From assembly GCF_013868055.1 (NCBI RefSeq), contig NZ_JACEOL010000003.1:1-64000 (forward strand): a DNA stretch of 64,000 bases, given 5' to 3'. The stretch comes from Thermoactinomyces mirandus. GTDB taxonomy: Bacteria > Bacillota > Bacilli > Thermoactinomycetales > Thermoactinomycetaceae. A program made the translations under genes and the position numbers. Shown here piece by piece: positions 1-8,463 of the stretch; position 1 is the stretch's first letter; every line of letters starts with the position of its first letter. The notes beneath the pieces are model-generated. The model searched no databases, was not told where the DNA came from, and was given only the letters and a program-made list of their open reading frames with translations.

Positions 1-120
1 GGCCAGGCCTAACAGCAATATCAACAAAACAGGGCTTTTTTGACTGTTTAAAATCCAGTGAACCGTATCTCTGGGGTTTACCCAAAAAGACAGCCATGGA
101 GTTTCGTTTGTTTTTTTCAA
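1..120 (-). CDS. Yip1-like membrane protein, N-terminal 40 codons only
   Basis: A reading frame on the minus strand starts with TTG at 118-120 and stays open to the window edge, giving 40 residues that begin LKKTNETPWLSFWVNPRDTV and end in a leucine-rich stretch that looks like the start of a membrane segment. A ribosome-binding site GGGAGG lies nine bases upstream of the TTG. A Trp-rich N-terminus with a W-x-NPRDTV motif followed by a hydrophobic helix resembles Yip1-domain proteins of Bacillales; this is a family resemblance, not a proven match. The rest of the gene is outside the window. Confidence 0.55.
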   Translation of the reverse strand, partial: MKKTNETPWLSFWVNPRDTVHWILNSQKSPVLLILLLGLA

Positions 121-507
121 AGCAGGCAACCTCCCATAAGATTTTAAAAAATATGCATTACATTAATTAACGCGGCAAAAAGACAAACACAGTAACTATT
201 GGTCCAGCAATTAGTTTTACAGTGATTAACCATTTTATTATAAACATACAAAACATTTAAAAAACAATTAATTGGTTTAAATTCTTTATGAATATGCGCT
301 AAAGAAATGATTCCTCTTTACTTCTCAATCTGTTTTATAAAAGAGATACAAAAAATAAAAGAGCCTGTCAATTACAGACTCCAGACTTGGGAAACTCTTT
401 GGAGGCAATCTTTACGACCTGCTCCGCCCCAGCGTTCGCCTTCAGGCAGATCTTCCCTGTGCCCAGCCCGCTTTTCCTTTCATGCAGTAATTTCGTTTCC
501 TCCCCTT
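121..507. other. intergenic region, no gene supported
   Basis: The stretch between the Yip1-like gene and the membrane-protein gene is AT-rich up to about 300 and more GC-rich after 370. The plus-strand frames here have no convincing ribosome-binding site or protein-like composition. It must carry the promoter of the leftward Yip1-like gene, but I could not fix -35/-10 boxes. Confidence 0.4.
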
Positions 508-1200
508 TCAGGAGCTGTCTCTTTCCTTGCGAATGGAAATCAGTGTATAAAACACAAGACCCGTCACAGTCATTGTCATGCCCAGCCAGCCGGTTTCCAA
601 AAGTAATTTCTGCGCTTCAAAAGAGTATATGAATAATGAGCGGGCTAACAAGACCAGCCCTGAAAAAGACAGGAAATCGGCAAATATCTCCCCAGTGCCC
701 AATTTCGTAAAACTGGCAAGCCAAAGCCAGTATAAAATAAAGCTTTCCAAAACAGCTACGGACACCTCAATCCACTGGATACTCAATCCGCCGTTCCAAA
801 GCCCGTTGACCCATTGCTTTGTAACCAGCAAAACGGCCATCGCAATGCCGAGCAGGTCAAGACACCCCCAGCGCATCGGGGGATCAAGACGGGACAAATA
901 AATAACCAGATAGATAGCCGCTATGAACAATCCGATCCATTTGCCATTTTCAGGAGGAGCAAAGTTTACCACAGACCATTTAAATTCCATGATCAATGAC
1001 GGATCTATCAAAACAGGGCTCAATTTCCAACCCATTACGCCAATCACTGCTGCTTGTACAATGGTGTCAGCATCCCAGGCCAGTTCATATTTCATTTTCT
1101 TTGCCAACAGATGTGCCGCGATCATTCCCAAACAGCCGCCCGCAAAAAGAACAATCCATTCCAGGCGCAATTGTATTGGCCCGACTTGTATCAATTCCAT
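508..1200 (-). CDS. polytopic membrane protein, distant Lgt-like
   Basis: A 230-residue protein starting MELIQVGPIQLRLEW. I chose the ATG at 1200 because GGGGA sits six bases upstream; a TTG 17 codons earlier has no such site. About six or seven hydrophobic helices are visible, for example WIVLFAGGCLGMIAAHLL near residue 13 and WIGLFIAAIYLVIYL near residue 88. The topology and the short pattern GVMGWKLSPVLIDPSLI recall prolipoprotein diacylglyceryl transferase, but the Lgt signature residues (His-Gly, Arg) are not present, so the enzyme activity should not be assumed. Unknown function in the cytoplasmic membrane. Confidence 0.6.
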   Translation of the reverse strand: MELIQVGPIQLRLEWIVLFAGGCLGMIAAHLLAKKMKYELAWDADTIVQAAVIGVMGWKLSPVLIDPSLIMEFKWSVVNFAPPENGKWIGLFIAAIYLVIYLSRLDPPMRWGCLDLLGIAMAVLLVTKQWVNGLWNGGLSIQWIEVSVAVLESFILYWLWLASFTKLGTGEIFADFLSFSGLVLLARSLFIYSFEAQKLLLETGWLGMTMTVTGLVFYTLISIRKERDSS

Positions 1201-1526
1201 TTCAATCCCCTGCCAATTATACAAATTTCTTTTATACCACGATCGGGTCAATCCTGCTGATCACTTTTCTGTCAATTCTCCAAAACTTTTCTAATCCGCC
1301 ACAACCTGTTTGCAAACAAGAACGAGCAGTCAAGGACTTTGATCCTGAAATGCTTTCCATGCAATATCAAACCATTTCAGAAGAATTCATCAAATCAATG
1401 ACTAAATATAGCATAATCAGCCAATAGTCCAATCCTTTTTCAATTGGAATCTGTTCCTGATTTTTCCATATATGTTTTTATGATTTAAATTATAAGGGAA
1501 ATCGGGTGAAAATTAAGCCCATATTT
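1201..1526. other. intergenic region, nothing recognised
   Basis: This gap separates two leftward genes. Plus-strand frames cross it but lack ribosome-binding sites and read as random sequence. It should contain the promoter of the membrane-protein gene ending at 508; boxes were not assignable with confidence. Confidence 0.35.
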
Positions 1527-2282
1527 TTAATGGACAAACTTTTCCCCACGTTTCTCAAGCCATGCCTCAATCACAAGTTTCCCGTCCCGCAGGCAAATTT
1601 GCCAGCACTGGCCCATGACCGCCAAACAAGCTTCATGGGAAGAGTCAATCTCAAGCGGATAACAATGAATTTGGGAAACCCTTTCTTCATGCCCATGCCA
1701 GTCGGTCAACCGGGGGATACCCGTTTTGCGGGAAACGGACAAATGGCTCATCGGCACAGTCAATCCGTCTCCCGTCGCTTTTAAAATTGCTTCCTTTTGC
1801 GTCCAGTACTGAAAAAAGGCAATCGCTTTCTCCCGATCCGAAAGTTTTTCCCACTCTTTGTGTTCCTTTGCAGATAAAACATGGCCGATCAGTTCCTGCC
1901 AATGATGGCTGAATGATCTTTGTTCAATATCAATACCGATGGGCTGGTTTAATGTCAATGCGGTAAGAACCCAATTTCCGGAATGGGAAATGTTTACTTC
2001 AATCGAATCTCCATCAAGTACCCGGGGTTTACCATGCGGTTTGTGACAGTGGGGACATTCCCGGGAAATCCGGATCTCTTCAGGAGGTTTCTCCAGAAAA
2101 CGGGACAGTACCAGTCGCAATAATCCAAAAGACAGCAACGCCCGCTTTTGGTCTTCCCGCTTCCGGTAAGAGCGGTAGCGTTCTGTTTCCGTTTCATCCA
2201 GGATGGTTTCCAATTCCGGTCTGGCGGCAGACAGTGGAGTAAACCAGACATACACACATCCCGGAACCAGTTGATCTTTCAT
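1527..2282 (-). CDS. 4'-phosphopantetheinyl transferase, Sfp superfamily
   Basis: About 251 residues. The Sfp-type magnesium-binding motif GIDIEQ and the later catalytic W-x-x-KEAILKATGDGL motif are both present, and the N-terminal CPHCHKPHGKPRV segment matches the cysteine-rich substrate-side motif seen in many Sfp-type enzymes. Family role: moves the phosphopantetheine arm of CoA onto a serine of carrier domains in peptide or polyketide synthetases, in the cytosol. The start at 2282 has AGGA five bases upstream; an ATG five codons earlier is possible. It lies 24 bp downstream of a type II thioesterase gene in the same direction, so the two are probably co-transcribed. No synthetase is in the window, so the partner carrier proteins are unknown. 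Confidence 0.88.
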   Translation of the reverse strand: MKDQLVPGCVYVWFTPLSAARPELETILDETETERYRSYRKREDQKRALLSFGLLRLVLSRFLEKPPEEIRISRECPHCHKPHGKPRVLDGDSIEVNISHSGNWVLTALTLNQPIGIDIEQRSFSHHWQELIGHVLSAKEHKEWEKLSDREKAIAFFQYWTQKEAILKATGDGLTVPMSHLSVSRKTGIPRLTDWHGHEERVSQIHCYPLEIDSSHEACLAVMGQCWQICLRDGKLVIEAWLEKRGEKFVH

Positions 2283-2306
2283 CGTTTTCCTACACATCCC
2301 TTTTCT

Positions 2307-3056
2307 TTAGTAATCTGTCTTTAACTGGACCAGTTTTTCCAGTTCCCGGGAAATGACTGCCAGCATGGACTCCCTGTAATCATTCAGAAAAAAGTGATTT
2401 CCCGGATACAAATGATATTGGAAAGATGCATCCGTATGCTTTTTCCAGGCAGTGAGACTTGCTTCCGGAACATCCGGGTCCATGGTTCCGCCAAAGGCGA
2501 TAATCGGGCAATGAAGCGGGACGCCCCACTGGCATGAATAATCATATACAATGGAAAAATCAGCGCGCAAAATCGGTATGAAAAATTGCAACATCTCCTC
2601 ATTTTGCAAAATTTCTTCCGGTGTCCCATTAAACTGGCGCAGCCTTTCAACAAATTCCCCATCCGGCAAATCAGCCGGGTTTTCCCCACTGCGTGGCAAA
2701 TGAGGCGCACTGCAAGCTGCAACAAAAAGTGCAACAGGTTCTTTTCCTTTGCCGTGCATCAATCGGGACAATTCATATGCCAGCAGGGAACCCATGCTAT
2801 ATCCATAAAATGCAAACGGAAGATCAAGCTGGTCCTTGATTTGGCCGTAAATATCATTTACCAGAGAATCGATATCCCGGCAAAGCGGTTCCATCATCCG
2901 CCGCCCCCGGCCTGGAAGTTCAACGGGACACCAGTCAACCTCCTCCGGAAGTGATTGTTCCCATTGGCGATATATGTAAGAAGAGCCACCTGCATAAGGC
3001 AAAGCAAACAAACGAAATCTTTTCGGTTTTTGTATTTCTTTCAAACCATATAACAT
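2307..3056 (-). CDS. type II thioesterase (GrsT/SrfAD-like)
   Basis: The 249-residue product is an alpha/beta-hydrolase with N-terminal LFALPYAGGSSYIYRQW, the PVELPGRGRRM motif and the nucleophile elbow GYSMG, then a late GNHFFLN that supplies the catalytic histidine. All are typical of external thioesterases that clear misprimed acyl groups from non-ribosomal peptide or polyketide synthetases. The start at 3056 is chosen because AGGAAGGA lies upstream and because the length fits the family (about 240-250 residues); frames further upstream add 68 residues of unlikely sequence. It is followed after 24 bp by the phosphopantetheinyl transferase. Together they form an accessory pair for a synthetase located elsewhere. 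Confidence 0.9.
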   Translation of the reverse strand: MLYGLKEIQKPKRFRLFALPYAGGSSYIYRQWEQSLPEEVDWCPVELPGRGRRMMEPLCRDIDSLVNDIYGQIKDQLDLPFAFYGYSMGSLLAYELSRLMHGKGKEPVALFVAACSAPHLPRSGENPADLPDGEFVERLRQFNGTPEEILQNEEMLQFFIPILRADFSIVYDYSCQWGVPLHCPIIAFGGTMDPDVPEASLTAWKKHTDASFQYHLYPGNHFFLNDYRESMLAVISRELEKLVQLKTDY

Positions 3057-3245
3057 GAAAATCCATCCTTCCTGTTTCCCTGACTCACTGGTATATTCTT
3101 CGTTCAATGAACTCTTCCTTTTTTCTGACATACAGAACTCTACTTTTCCATAAAAATGAAGCAAATTTCCCGGGAGGAATGCCCTGCCTGCCTCTTTCAC
3201 CGAAACATATCCTGAGAAAAGAGGACGGTTAAAGGGGGAGATCTG

Positions 3246-3485
3246 ATGCCTTCCAGACACAAATTGCTCATGACAAAAAGCCGCAAGTATATGGGCAGAA
3301 TTGTAAAAATCAGATTGATCAACGGATATACCCTTGTTGGAAAGATTACAAAAGTAAAAAGCGGAGGAATCTTCTTCACTCCTCTGCGCAAAACCGGCAA
3401 ATCCCGAATGAGGACATCTTTTTTATTTTTTCCCATCTTCATTCCTTTTGCCGCGATCCTGTTTATCAAATTTATCATTTTTTAG
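3246..3485 (+). CDS. small membrane protein with Sm-like N-terminus, unknown function
   Basis: A 79-residue product from ATG 3246, preceded by GGGGGAG at five bases, which is a convincing ribosome-binding site. The N-terminal half (GRIVKIRLINGYTLVGKI followed by GGIFFTPL) reads like a short beta-rich Sm-like barrel, and the C-terminus LFFPIFIPFAAILFIKFII is one membrane helix. It is divergent from the thioesterase gene. No family name is claimed. Confidence 0.5.
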   Translation: MPSRHKLLMTKSRKYMGRIVKIRLINGYTLVGKITKVKSGGIFFTPLRKTGKSRMRTSFLFFPIFIPFAAILFIKFIIF

Positions 3486-3490
3486 TCGGC

Positions 3491-3515
3491 TGCGGACAGT
3501 TTATTTCTGTCCGCA
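3491..3515. terminator. hairpin between convergent genes
   Basis: Perfect nine-base arms TGCGGACAG / CTGTCCGCA with a seven-base loop lie between the plus-strand small gene and the convergent amine oxidase gene. No long T run follows on either side, so this is a probable but not ideal terminator. Confidence 0.45.
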
Positions 3516-3516
3516 T

Positions 3517-5040
3517 TCACTTTATTCCGTGCTCGCATCTGTTTTCCCCGGGCCAGTAATTATTGGGGATCAAATTTATTTCCTCAGCCACACGTATGGC
3601 AGATTGTACTGCTCCTTCCACCCATCCGTGCAAATCGCTGGTATGCTCACCTGCAAAATAAACTCTCCCTTCCGGTCTGGAAACCGATCCTGCAAACTCA
3701 AGGGACTGTTCCGGCCTGAACATGGCAAACGCCCCCGCTGAATAGGGATAAACAGTCCAGCTGTGAACATATCCGTTCATAAATTCACGCCAGACCTTTT
3801 TTCCATGAAGTTTGCACATTTGCTGAAGCACTTCTTCGATCGCCCTTGTCCGGCTCAGGCTGTCCCACGGCAATGCGTCATCTTCCCATGTATAACTGGC
3901 CAGAACCACTCCGGGGTTCCTTGTCCCGATTCCATGACTGGGATAAAACGTAAACCGGAGCGGAAGATCGGAAACGGCCTTTCCCCCAAACAGCCCTTCC
4001 TGCTCCCAAAACCGGGTTCGAAATTGGATCCCGATCTTGGTTGACGGAACATAATGCAATTCACGAATCGCTTTCCATTTACTGTGGGAAAACGATTCTC
4101 CCGGTTCGACATCGACAAACCGCATCAGTGAAAACGGGATGGTCACAATGGCCAGATCTCCGGCCGTTTCAAGAATCTGCCCGCTCTTCTCATGAACGGT
4201 ACGGATGATCACCCGATGCGGTTCCTGCACAATTTTGGTCATTCGCTCGCAAAAGCGGATATGCCTTTTCAATTGCGGAAGAAAAGCTCCCGGCAAATGA
4301 TCGGCTCCCCCTGTCACCTCAAAAAAGAATACATCCGGATTGAAAACAAGAGTCACAATATCTTTGATCAGTTCCACAAAAGAGAGTTCCGGAAATCCTT
4401 CCAGATCCATCAGTACCTTGATCATTTCGATCGCACCTTTGGACAGGTTGACCCCAAACGGATTGTTTCTGAGGAACACTTCCAGTGAATATTCGGCAAA
4501 CTGCTCATATAACCGGTCCCAATTCCGTTCCGGGTCTTGCCGGAGAAATTCCACGACTGGCCCAATCGCTTTTTGCAAAAGCTCTTCTGCCGTCATCCCT
4601 CTTTCCTCCGGAGCAACCGGATAATTGAGCAGATCCGGGTTCTGCCGGTAGATGTATGATCTTGTCCGCACACCATTTACATAAATGAGGTCGAGTGGTG
4701 AATCGTTCACAAAGGGATTGAGCGCCAACCCGAATTTGCGGATATAGGCCAGCGTCAGCTGGTGGGTATCGGGAATCCGCATGGCCCCGGCATCAAAATA
4801 TTGGCCCGCTGTAAATGGGGAACGAACAGTATATATCCTGCCTCCTGCCCTGTCTGACGCCTCCAGGATCACGATCTGATGCCCGGCCTGTTTGAGAAGG
4901 GAAGCTGCTGCCAAACCTGCAATCCCCGCACCCACAATGATAATTTTTTTAGGAAAGGGCGTTGGCAGAAGTCCATCCTGAATAATTTTCAGCATTTGTT
5001 CTTCCGTCAGCGTGGTCGTCCGGTATCCCGGGTATTTCAT
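3517..5040 (-). CDS. flavin amine oxidase (L-amino-acid/monoamine oxidase family)
   Basis: A 507-residue flavoprotein. Residues about 33-62 hold the FAD-binding Rossmann motif (VGAGIAGLAAASLL, then the acidic strand end VILEASDRAGGRI), followed by the family arginine-rich FDAGAMRIP. Near the C-terminus GRVYFAGEHTSDLHGWVEGAVQSA is the second FAD-contact motif of L-amino-acid oxidases and monoamine oxidases. Expected reaction: oxidative deamination of an amino acid or amine with release of peroxide and ammonia; the substrate cannot be read from sequence. No signal peptide is seen, so it is likely cytosolic. The start MKYPGYRTTTLTEEQ is the first ATG of the frame. Confidence 0.88.
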   Translation of the reverse strand: MKYPGYRTTTLTEEQMLKIIQDGLLPTPFPKKIIIVGAGIAGLAAASLLKQAGHQIVILEASDRAGGRIYTVRSPFTAGQYFDAGAMRIPDTHQLTLAYIRKFGLALNPFVNDSPLDLIYVNGVRTRSYIYRQNPDLLNYPVAPEERGMTAEELLQKAIGPVVEFLRQDPERNWDRLYEQFAEYSLEVFLRNNPFGVNLSKGAIEMIKVLMDLEGFPELSFVELIKDIVTLVFNPDVFFFEVTGGADHLPGAFLPQLKRHIRFCERMTKIVQEPHRVIIRTVHEKSGQILETAGDLAIVTIPFSLMRFVDVEPGESFSHSKWKAIRELHYVPSTKIGIQFRTRFWEQEGLFGGKAVSDLPLRFTFYPSHGIGTRNPGVVLASYTWEDDALPWDSLSRTRAIEEVLQQMCKLHGKKVWREFMNGYVHSWTVYPYSAGAFAMFRPEQSLEFAGSVSRPEGRVYFAGEHTSDLHGWVEGAVQSAIRVAEEINLIPNNYWPGENRCEHGIK

Positions 5041-5370
5041 TTTCCCGACACTCCATCCTTATTTTCGTTAACAGCGCAACATTATGGGATTATCTTATTC
5101 AAGCGCTGGAAAAGGTGTGTCAACCTCCCTTTTCGAACGAAATAGAAAATGAACAACGAAAAACCGCCCTGTCCGGGCGGCCCTGGCAAACAGAAAAACT
5201 GCAAGGTAGACAATTTTCAGGACTTCGTTCTGTCTTCACCGGGTACAAGTAGCAGCAGGGCGTCCGGCATTCGATTTCAGACCAGGCTCTCCAAATCCTT
5301 ACACCCAGACCGTTTCACCCGTTTTCCCTGCAACTGTCCGCTATGTAGTGGTTTGTTTTGTCATAAGCTC
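5041..5370. other. intergenic region with repeat copy C and a terminator
   Basis: The region holds the promoter of the amine oxidase gene, the terminator at about 5159-5180 and a diverged copy of the short repeat family described separately (about 5211-5397). No coding gene is supported; the plus-strand frame crossing it has no ribosome-binding site. Confidence 0.5.
5159..5180 (-). terminator. Rho-independent terminator of the secreted-protein gene
   Basis: Reading the minus strand, CCGCCCGGACAGGGCGG is followed by TTTTTCG. It lies downstream of the gene that ends at 5371, with the repeat copy in between. Confidence 0.75.
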
Positions 5371-5397
5371 TTAACGGTATGTCACTCCGTCATACCG
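5211..5397. repeat. short interspersed repeat, diverged copy C
   Basis: This stretch shares ordered blocks with copies at 49487-49661 and 52573-52729: an AATTTTCAGGACTTCGTTCTGTC-like start, a central GTTTCACCCGTTTTCCCTG block and TCACTCCGTC near the end. It is the most diverged of the three, and its 3' end runs a few bases into the neighbouring coding region. Confidence 0.4.
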
Positions 5398-5835
5398 GAC
5401 ATATCCGACCGGATCGTGAGTAAAATGAATCACGGCATCACAACAGTTGTATGGAGTCTTGTAAGCTTCATCTTCCGGAATAAATTCCCCCCTGATCACG
5501 ATCGGTTCTCCTGGACGAAGGCCCGGGATAGGTCCTTCAATCCCCCGCTCGTCCATTCGGATCGAGACAAATGCGCGGTTCGGAATTATCGAGGCATGGC
5601 CGTTATCAATCTCCAGGACATCTATATCATCCACCAGAATATGCTGATGCTCATAATCGGAATCATATCCACGAATCTCCGCAACAGTGGCAGACACGGT
5701 CACAACAGTATCCGCATACTGATCTGCAGGATACAAATCTTTGCCAGCCAATTTGGTTGCGGCAAAGGCCGGGTGAACGAAAAATGCCGCCATAACCAGC
5801 ATAAAGGCAAATGCCGGATGCAAAAGCCGTTTCAT
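5371..5835 (-). CDS. secreted protein of unknown function
   Basis: The 154-residue product has a clear Sec signal peptide (MKRLLHPAFAFMLVMAAFF, cleavage likely after AFA near residue 26). ATG 5835 is chosen because GGGGGAG lies six bases upstream; an ATG nine codons earlier has no such site. The mature part is beta-rich with VVTVSATVAEIRGYDSDYEH and VIRGEFIPEDEAYKT, which looks like an OB-fold-type small domain, and one adjacent Cys-Cys pair near the C-terminus. No family is recognised. Probably extracellular or wall-associated. Confidence 0.7.
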   Translation of the reverse strand: MKRLLHPAFAFMLVMAAFFVHPAFAATKLAGKDLYPADQYADTVVTVSATVAEIRGYDSDYEHQHILVDDIDVLEIDNGHASIIPNRAFVSIRMDERGIEGPIPGLRPGEPIVIRGEFIPEDEAYKTPYNCCDAVIHFTHDPVGYVRYDGVTYR

Positions 5836-6055
5836 CCAATACTCCCCCTTTTCCCGTTTCAATATTCACAATATAACAAACCAATATTTTGTTTTTGTTG
5901 AATTTGAGAAAAAATAACTCCTTGATCCATAACCAGTCTTTAACAACCAGTTAATATTTTAATCAAAACATTTCATTACCCTATCTGATTATTAATAGAA
6001 TATTTTATATATTTCGAATAAAATATTTTTAGAAACTAATAAAGGAGGTTGGCAA

Positions 6056-6715
6056 ATGCGCCAAAAAAAATTCTGGGTTGGTTTCCTTTTCCTGGTCAGT
6101 TTGCTCATGTTTCCATACTCCTCATTTGCCTGTCAAACTTATTCCCTTACTCCTGAACAACAGCAGGATGTCTTGCGAGCCAAAGCCCGCACCCAAAAAG
6201 CGATTGCAACATGGGATAACCAGATTTCCCACCAGCCGGACCGCAAGTCCAGCAGCGGGATCAAGGCACAGGCAGCGATTGGATTACCCGGAGACATCCT
6301 CGTTACACTGGATGGAACCAGTTCGGGATCCCTGTCCTGGGCCGGCGGACATGCAGCGGTTGTGTCTGACCTAAGCGGATATACGGTTGAATCTTTTGGC
6401 AATAAAGGGGATTTGAATGGAGTGCGCCATTGGATCAATGATTGGACAACACGATATGAAAAGGTGAAAGGGCTGCGGGTCAGCGGTGCCAGCAACGCTG
6501 ATTACAGTTATGCCGCTTCCTATGCCCGGGCACAAATTGGCAAACCTTATAACTATAATTTTTTTAACATAGAAACAACCAGCAGCTTTTACTGTTCCCA
6601 ACTGGTGTGGCGTGCTTTTTACAACCGGGGATTTGATTTAAATGACGGATGGGCTGTATGGCCGGTCGACCTTGTTGAAAGTCCGCTCACTTATGCTTTC
6701 TATTCCCAGGGTTAG
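6056..6715 (+). CDS. secreted papain-like (YycO/YiiX-type) hydrolase
   Basis: A 219-residue protein with a signal peptide (KKFWVGFLFLVSLLMFPYSSFA) and AAAGGAGG upstream of ATG 6056. The body contains GDILVT, then GGHAAVV (a conserved His) and YCSQLVWRAF (a conserved Cys). This order of His before Cys marks the permuted NlpC/P60-papain fold of the YycO/YiiX type. Family members cleave amide bonds in peptidoglycan or lipid substrates; the exact substrate is unknown. It is monocistronic between two intergenic gaps. Confidence 0.75.
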   Translation: MRQKKFWVGFLFLVSLLMFPYSSFACQTYSLTPEQQQDVLRAKARTQKAIATWDNQISHQPDRKSSSGIKAQAAIGLPGDILVTLDGTSSGSLSWAGGHAAVVSDLSGYTVESFGNKGDLNGVRHWINDWTTRYEKVKGLRVSGASNADYSYAASYARAQIGKPYNYNFFNIETTSSFYCSQLVWRAFYNRGFDLNDGWAVWPVDLVESPLTYAFYSQG

Positions 6716-7080
6716 GCATTGCAGCGAAAAGTTATTCCCTCCCTGTTCCGGCGCTATCCCTGTCTTTTATTATTTCCTGACGATTTTGGCCTGACAGGCT
6801 GCTGTCGCTTTCTTGCCCATTAGCGCCTTCGATATAAAAACGATCAGGCGGCAAAGTAAGTTTCCGGGTATGTTGGGAATCTGTTCCAGTCTGCCTTTCA
6901 TCTTTCCACAAAATAAACAGAAAACAGAAGATTTCATGACCATCCCAAAGATGGTCATGTTTAACCTGTAATTTTCCCCCAATTCTAGACCTCGACAAAG
7001 ATTTAATTATGTGAATAATGGAGTGTATACTCCGTCATTTATTAATTATGGAGTAAAAATTTTGTGTTGAGGTGTCAATT
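6716..7080. other. intergenic region with palindromes upstream of the aminotransferase gene
   Basis: No convincing gene; minus-strand frames here have no ribosome-binding site. The region contains a perfect inverted repeat at 6935-6959 and GGAGT/ACTCC half-sites at about 7020-7055, both reported as possible operators for the downstream aminotransferase/RpiR pair. Confidence 0.5.
6935..6959. promoter_or_regulatory. perfect 10-bp inverted repeat, candidate operator or hairpin
   Basis: CATGACCATC, five spacer bases CCAAA, GATGGTCATG. It is about 120 bp upstream of the aminotransferase start. The lack of a T run argues against a terminator. Confidence 0.4.
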
Positions 7081-8463
7081 ATGTATACTACTGCCTTTAA
7101 AAAATACACTTCCGGCTCTTCCCGGTTTTATCAGGAAGCCTGTCAGTGGCTGCCTGGCGGAGTTTCTGCCAATATCAAATACTTTTCTCCCTATCCCCTT
7201 GTCATGAAAGAGGCAGACGGCCCCTGTCTGATTGATGTTGACGGAAACCGCTATATTGATTACAACCTGTCTTATGGAGCCCTGATCCTGGGACATGGAC
7301 ATCCGGCAATTGTTGCGGCAATTCAGTCCCAATTACAGGAAGCGGGCACCACGACCTTTGGGACACCTCATTTGTTGGAACAGGAAATGGGCCAATTATT
7401 GGTTCAGCTATATCCAAGCATCGAAAAAGTGCGTTATACTCATTCTGGAATGGAAGCCGCACTGCTCGCAATCCGGCTGGCGACAGCTTGGACAGGGAAA
7501 AGAAAGATTGCCAAATTTGAAGGTCATTATCACGGCAGCTTTGACCAAGTGCTGGTAAGCGTCAATCCATCACAACGCTCCAGGAGTCAGGCACCCGTCC
7601 CAACGGCCGATTCGTACGGGATGCCTGATGAAATCACCAAAAACACCCTTGTCCTTCCGTTTAATGACATGGAACAGACAAAGGCGCTGTTGGAAAAACA
7701 TGTCCACGAGATTGGAGCAGTGATCCTGGAACCGGTCCAGGCTGGCTTTATTCCTCCTGATCCCGCCTTTCTGAAAGAACTCAGGAAAATGACACGCAAA
7801 TGGAACATGGTCCTGATCTTTGACGAGGTGAAAACCGGATTTCGGATGGGCTTGTCCGGAGCACAAGGCTTTTATGGGGTTTCTCCCGATTTGACTGCGC
7901 TGGGAAAAGTATTGGGCGGCGGGTTTCCGCTGGGAGTTGTGGGCGGTCGGAAAGAAATCATGGAATTATGTTCCCCGCTTCGCGGTACGAACATTTTATC
8001 CACGGAATCTGACGGAGTGAAATACAAGCCCTTGTTTCACAGTGGAACCCACAACGGTCATCCCTTGATCCTGACGGCGGGACTGACCACCTTGCAGCTT
8101 CTGAAAAAAGATAAAGTCTACCGGGATCTGGAGCAGAACACCATGAAACTGCGCAGGGGAATGGAACAGATTCTGGAACAGTATGGCCTCCCTGGAAAAA
8201 CGGTTGGCGTCGGCAGTATCTTTAACCTGGTCATGACCGAGCAACCCGTTCGGCAGATTCAGGATGTTCTGCAATCCGATCAGGCCTTGCGCAAAAAGCT
8301 GGACGCTTTCCTGCTGGAGCAAGGGATTTACGTAAAACCGCTTAACCGTTTCTCAACCGCCATCACACATACCAGTGAAATCATCGGGGAGACTCTTGAC
8401 CGGTTTGAAAGGGGGATTCGAAAACTGACAGGAAAGGAGGATTTCGTTGTCGCAAGAAGCTGA
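7081..8463 (+). CDS. class III aminotransferase (glutamate-1-semialdehyde aminomutase-like)
   Basis: A 460-residue PLP enzyme. Visible family motifs are the N-terminal LPGGVSANIKYF, DGNRYIDYNLSYGALILGHGHP, GMEAALLAIRLATA, FEGHYHGSFD, LIFDEVKTGFRM, and the PLP lysine in ALGKVLGGGFPLG. These place it with HemL-like class III aminotransferases; it may be a true aminomutase or a specialised transaminase. ATG 7081 is chosen because GAGGTG lies six bases upstream (a GTG three codons earlier lacks spacing). The 3' end overlaps the next gene by 17 bp, so the regulator downstream is translationally coupled and probably controls this operon. Confidence 0.88.
   Translation: MYTTAFKKYTSGSSRFYQEACQWLPGGVSANIKYFSPYPLVMKEADGPCLIDVDGNRYIDYNLSYGALILGHGHPAIVAAIQSQLQEAGTTTFGTPHLLEQEMGQLLVQLYPSIEKVRYTHSGMEAALLAIRLATAWTGKRKIAKFEGHYHGSFDQVLVSVNPSQRSRSQAPVPTADSYGMPDEITKNTLVLPFNDMEQTKALLEKHVHEIGAVILEPVQAGFIPPDPAFLKELRKMTRKWNMVLIFDEVKTGFRMGLSGAQGFYGVSPDLTALGKVLGGGFPLGVVGGRKEIMELCSPLRGTNILSTESDGVKYKPLFHSGTHNGHPLILTAGLTTLQLLKKDKVYRDLEQNTMKLRRGMEQILEQYGLPGKTVGVGSIFNLVMTEQPVRQIQDVLQSDQALRKKLDAFLLEQGIYVKPLNRFSTAITHTSEIIGETLDRFERGIRKLTGKEDFVVARS

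Noticed and set aside
6732-6998. 88-codon frame on the minus strand
   Set aside because: No ribosome-binding site, unlikely amino-acid composition, and the region has palindromes that explain its structure better.
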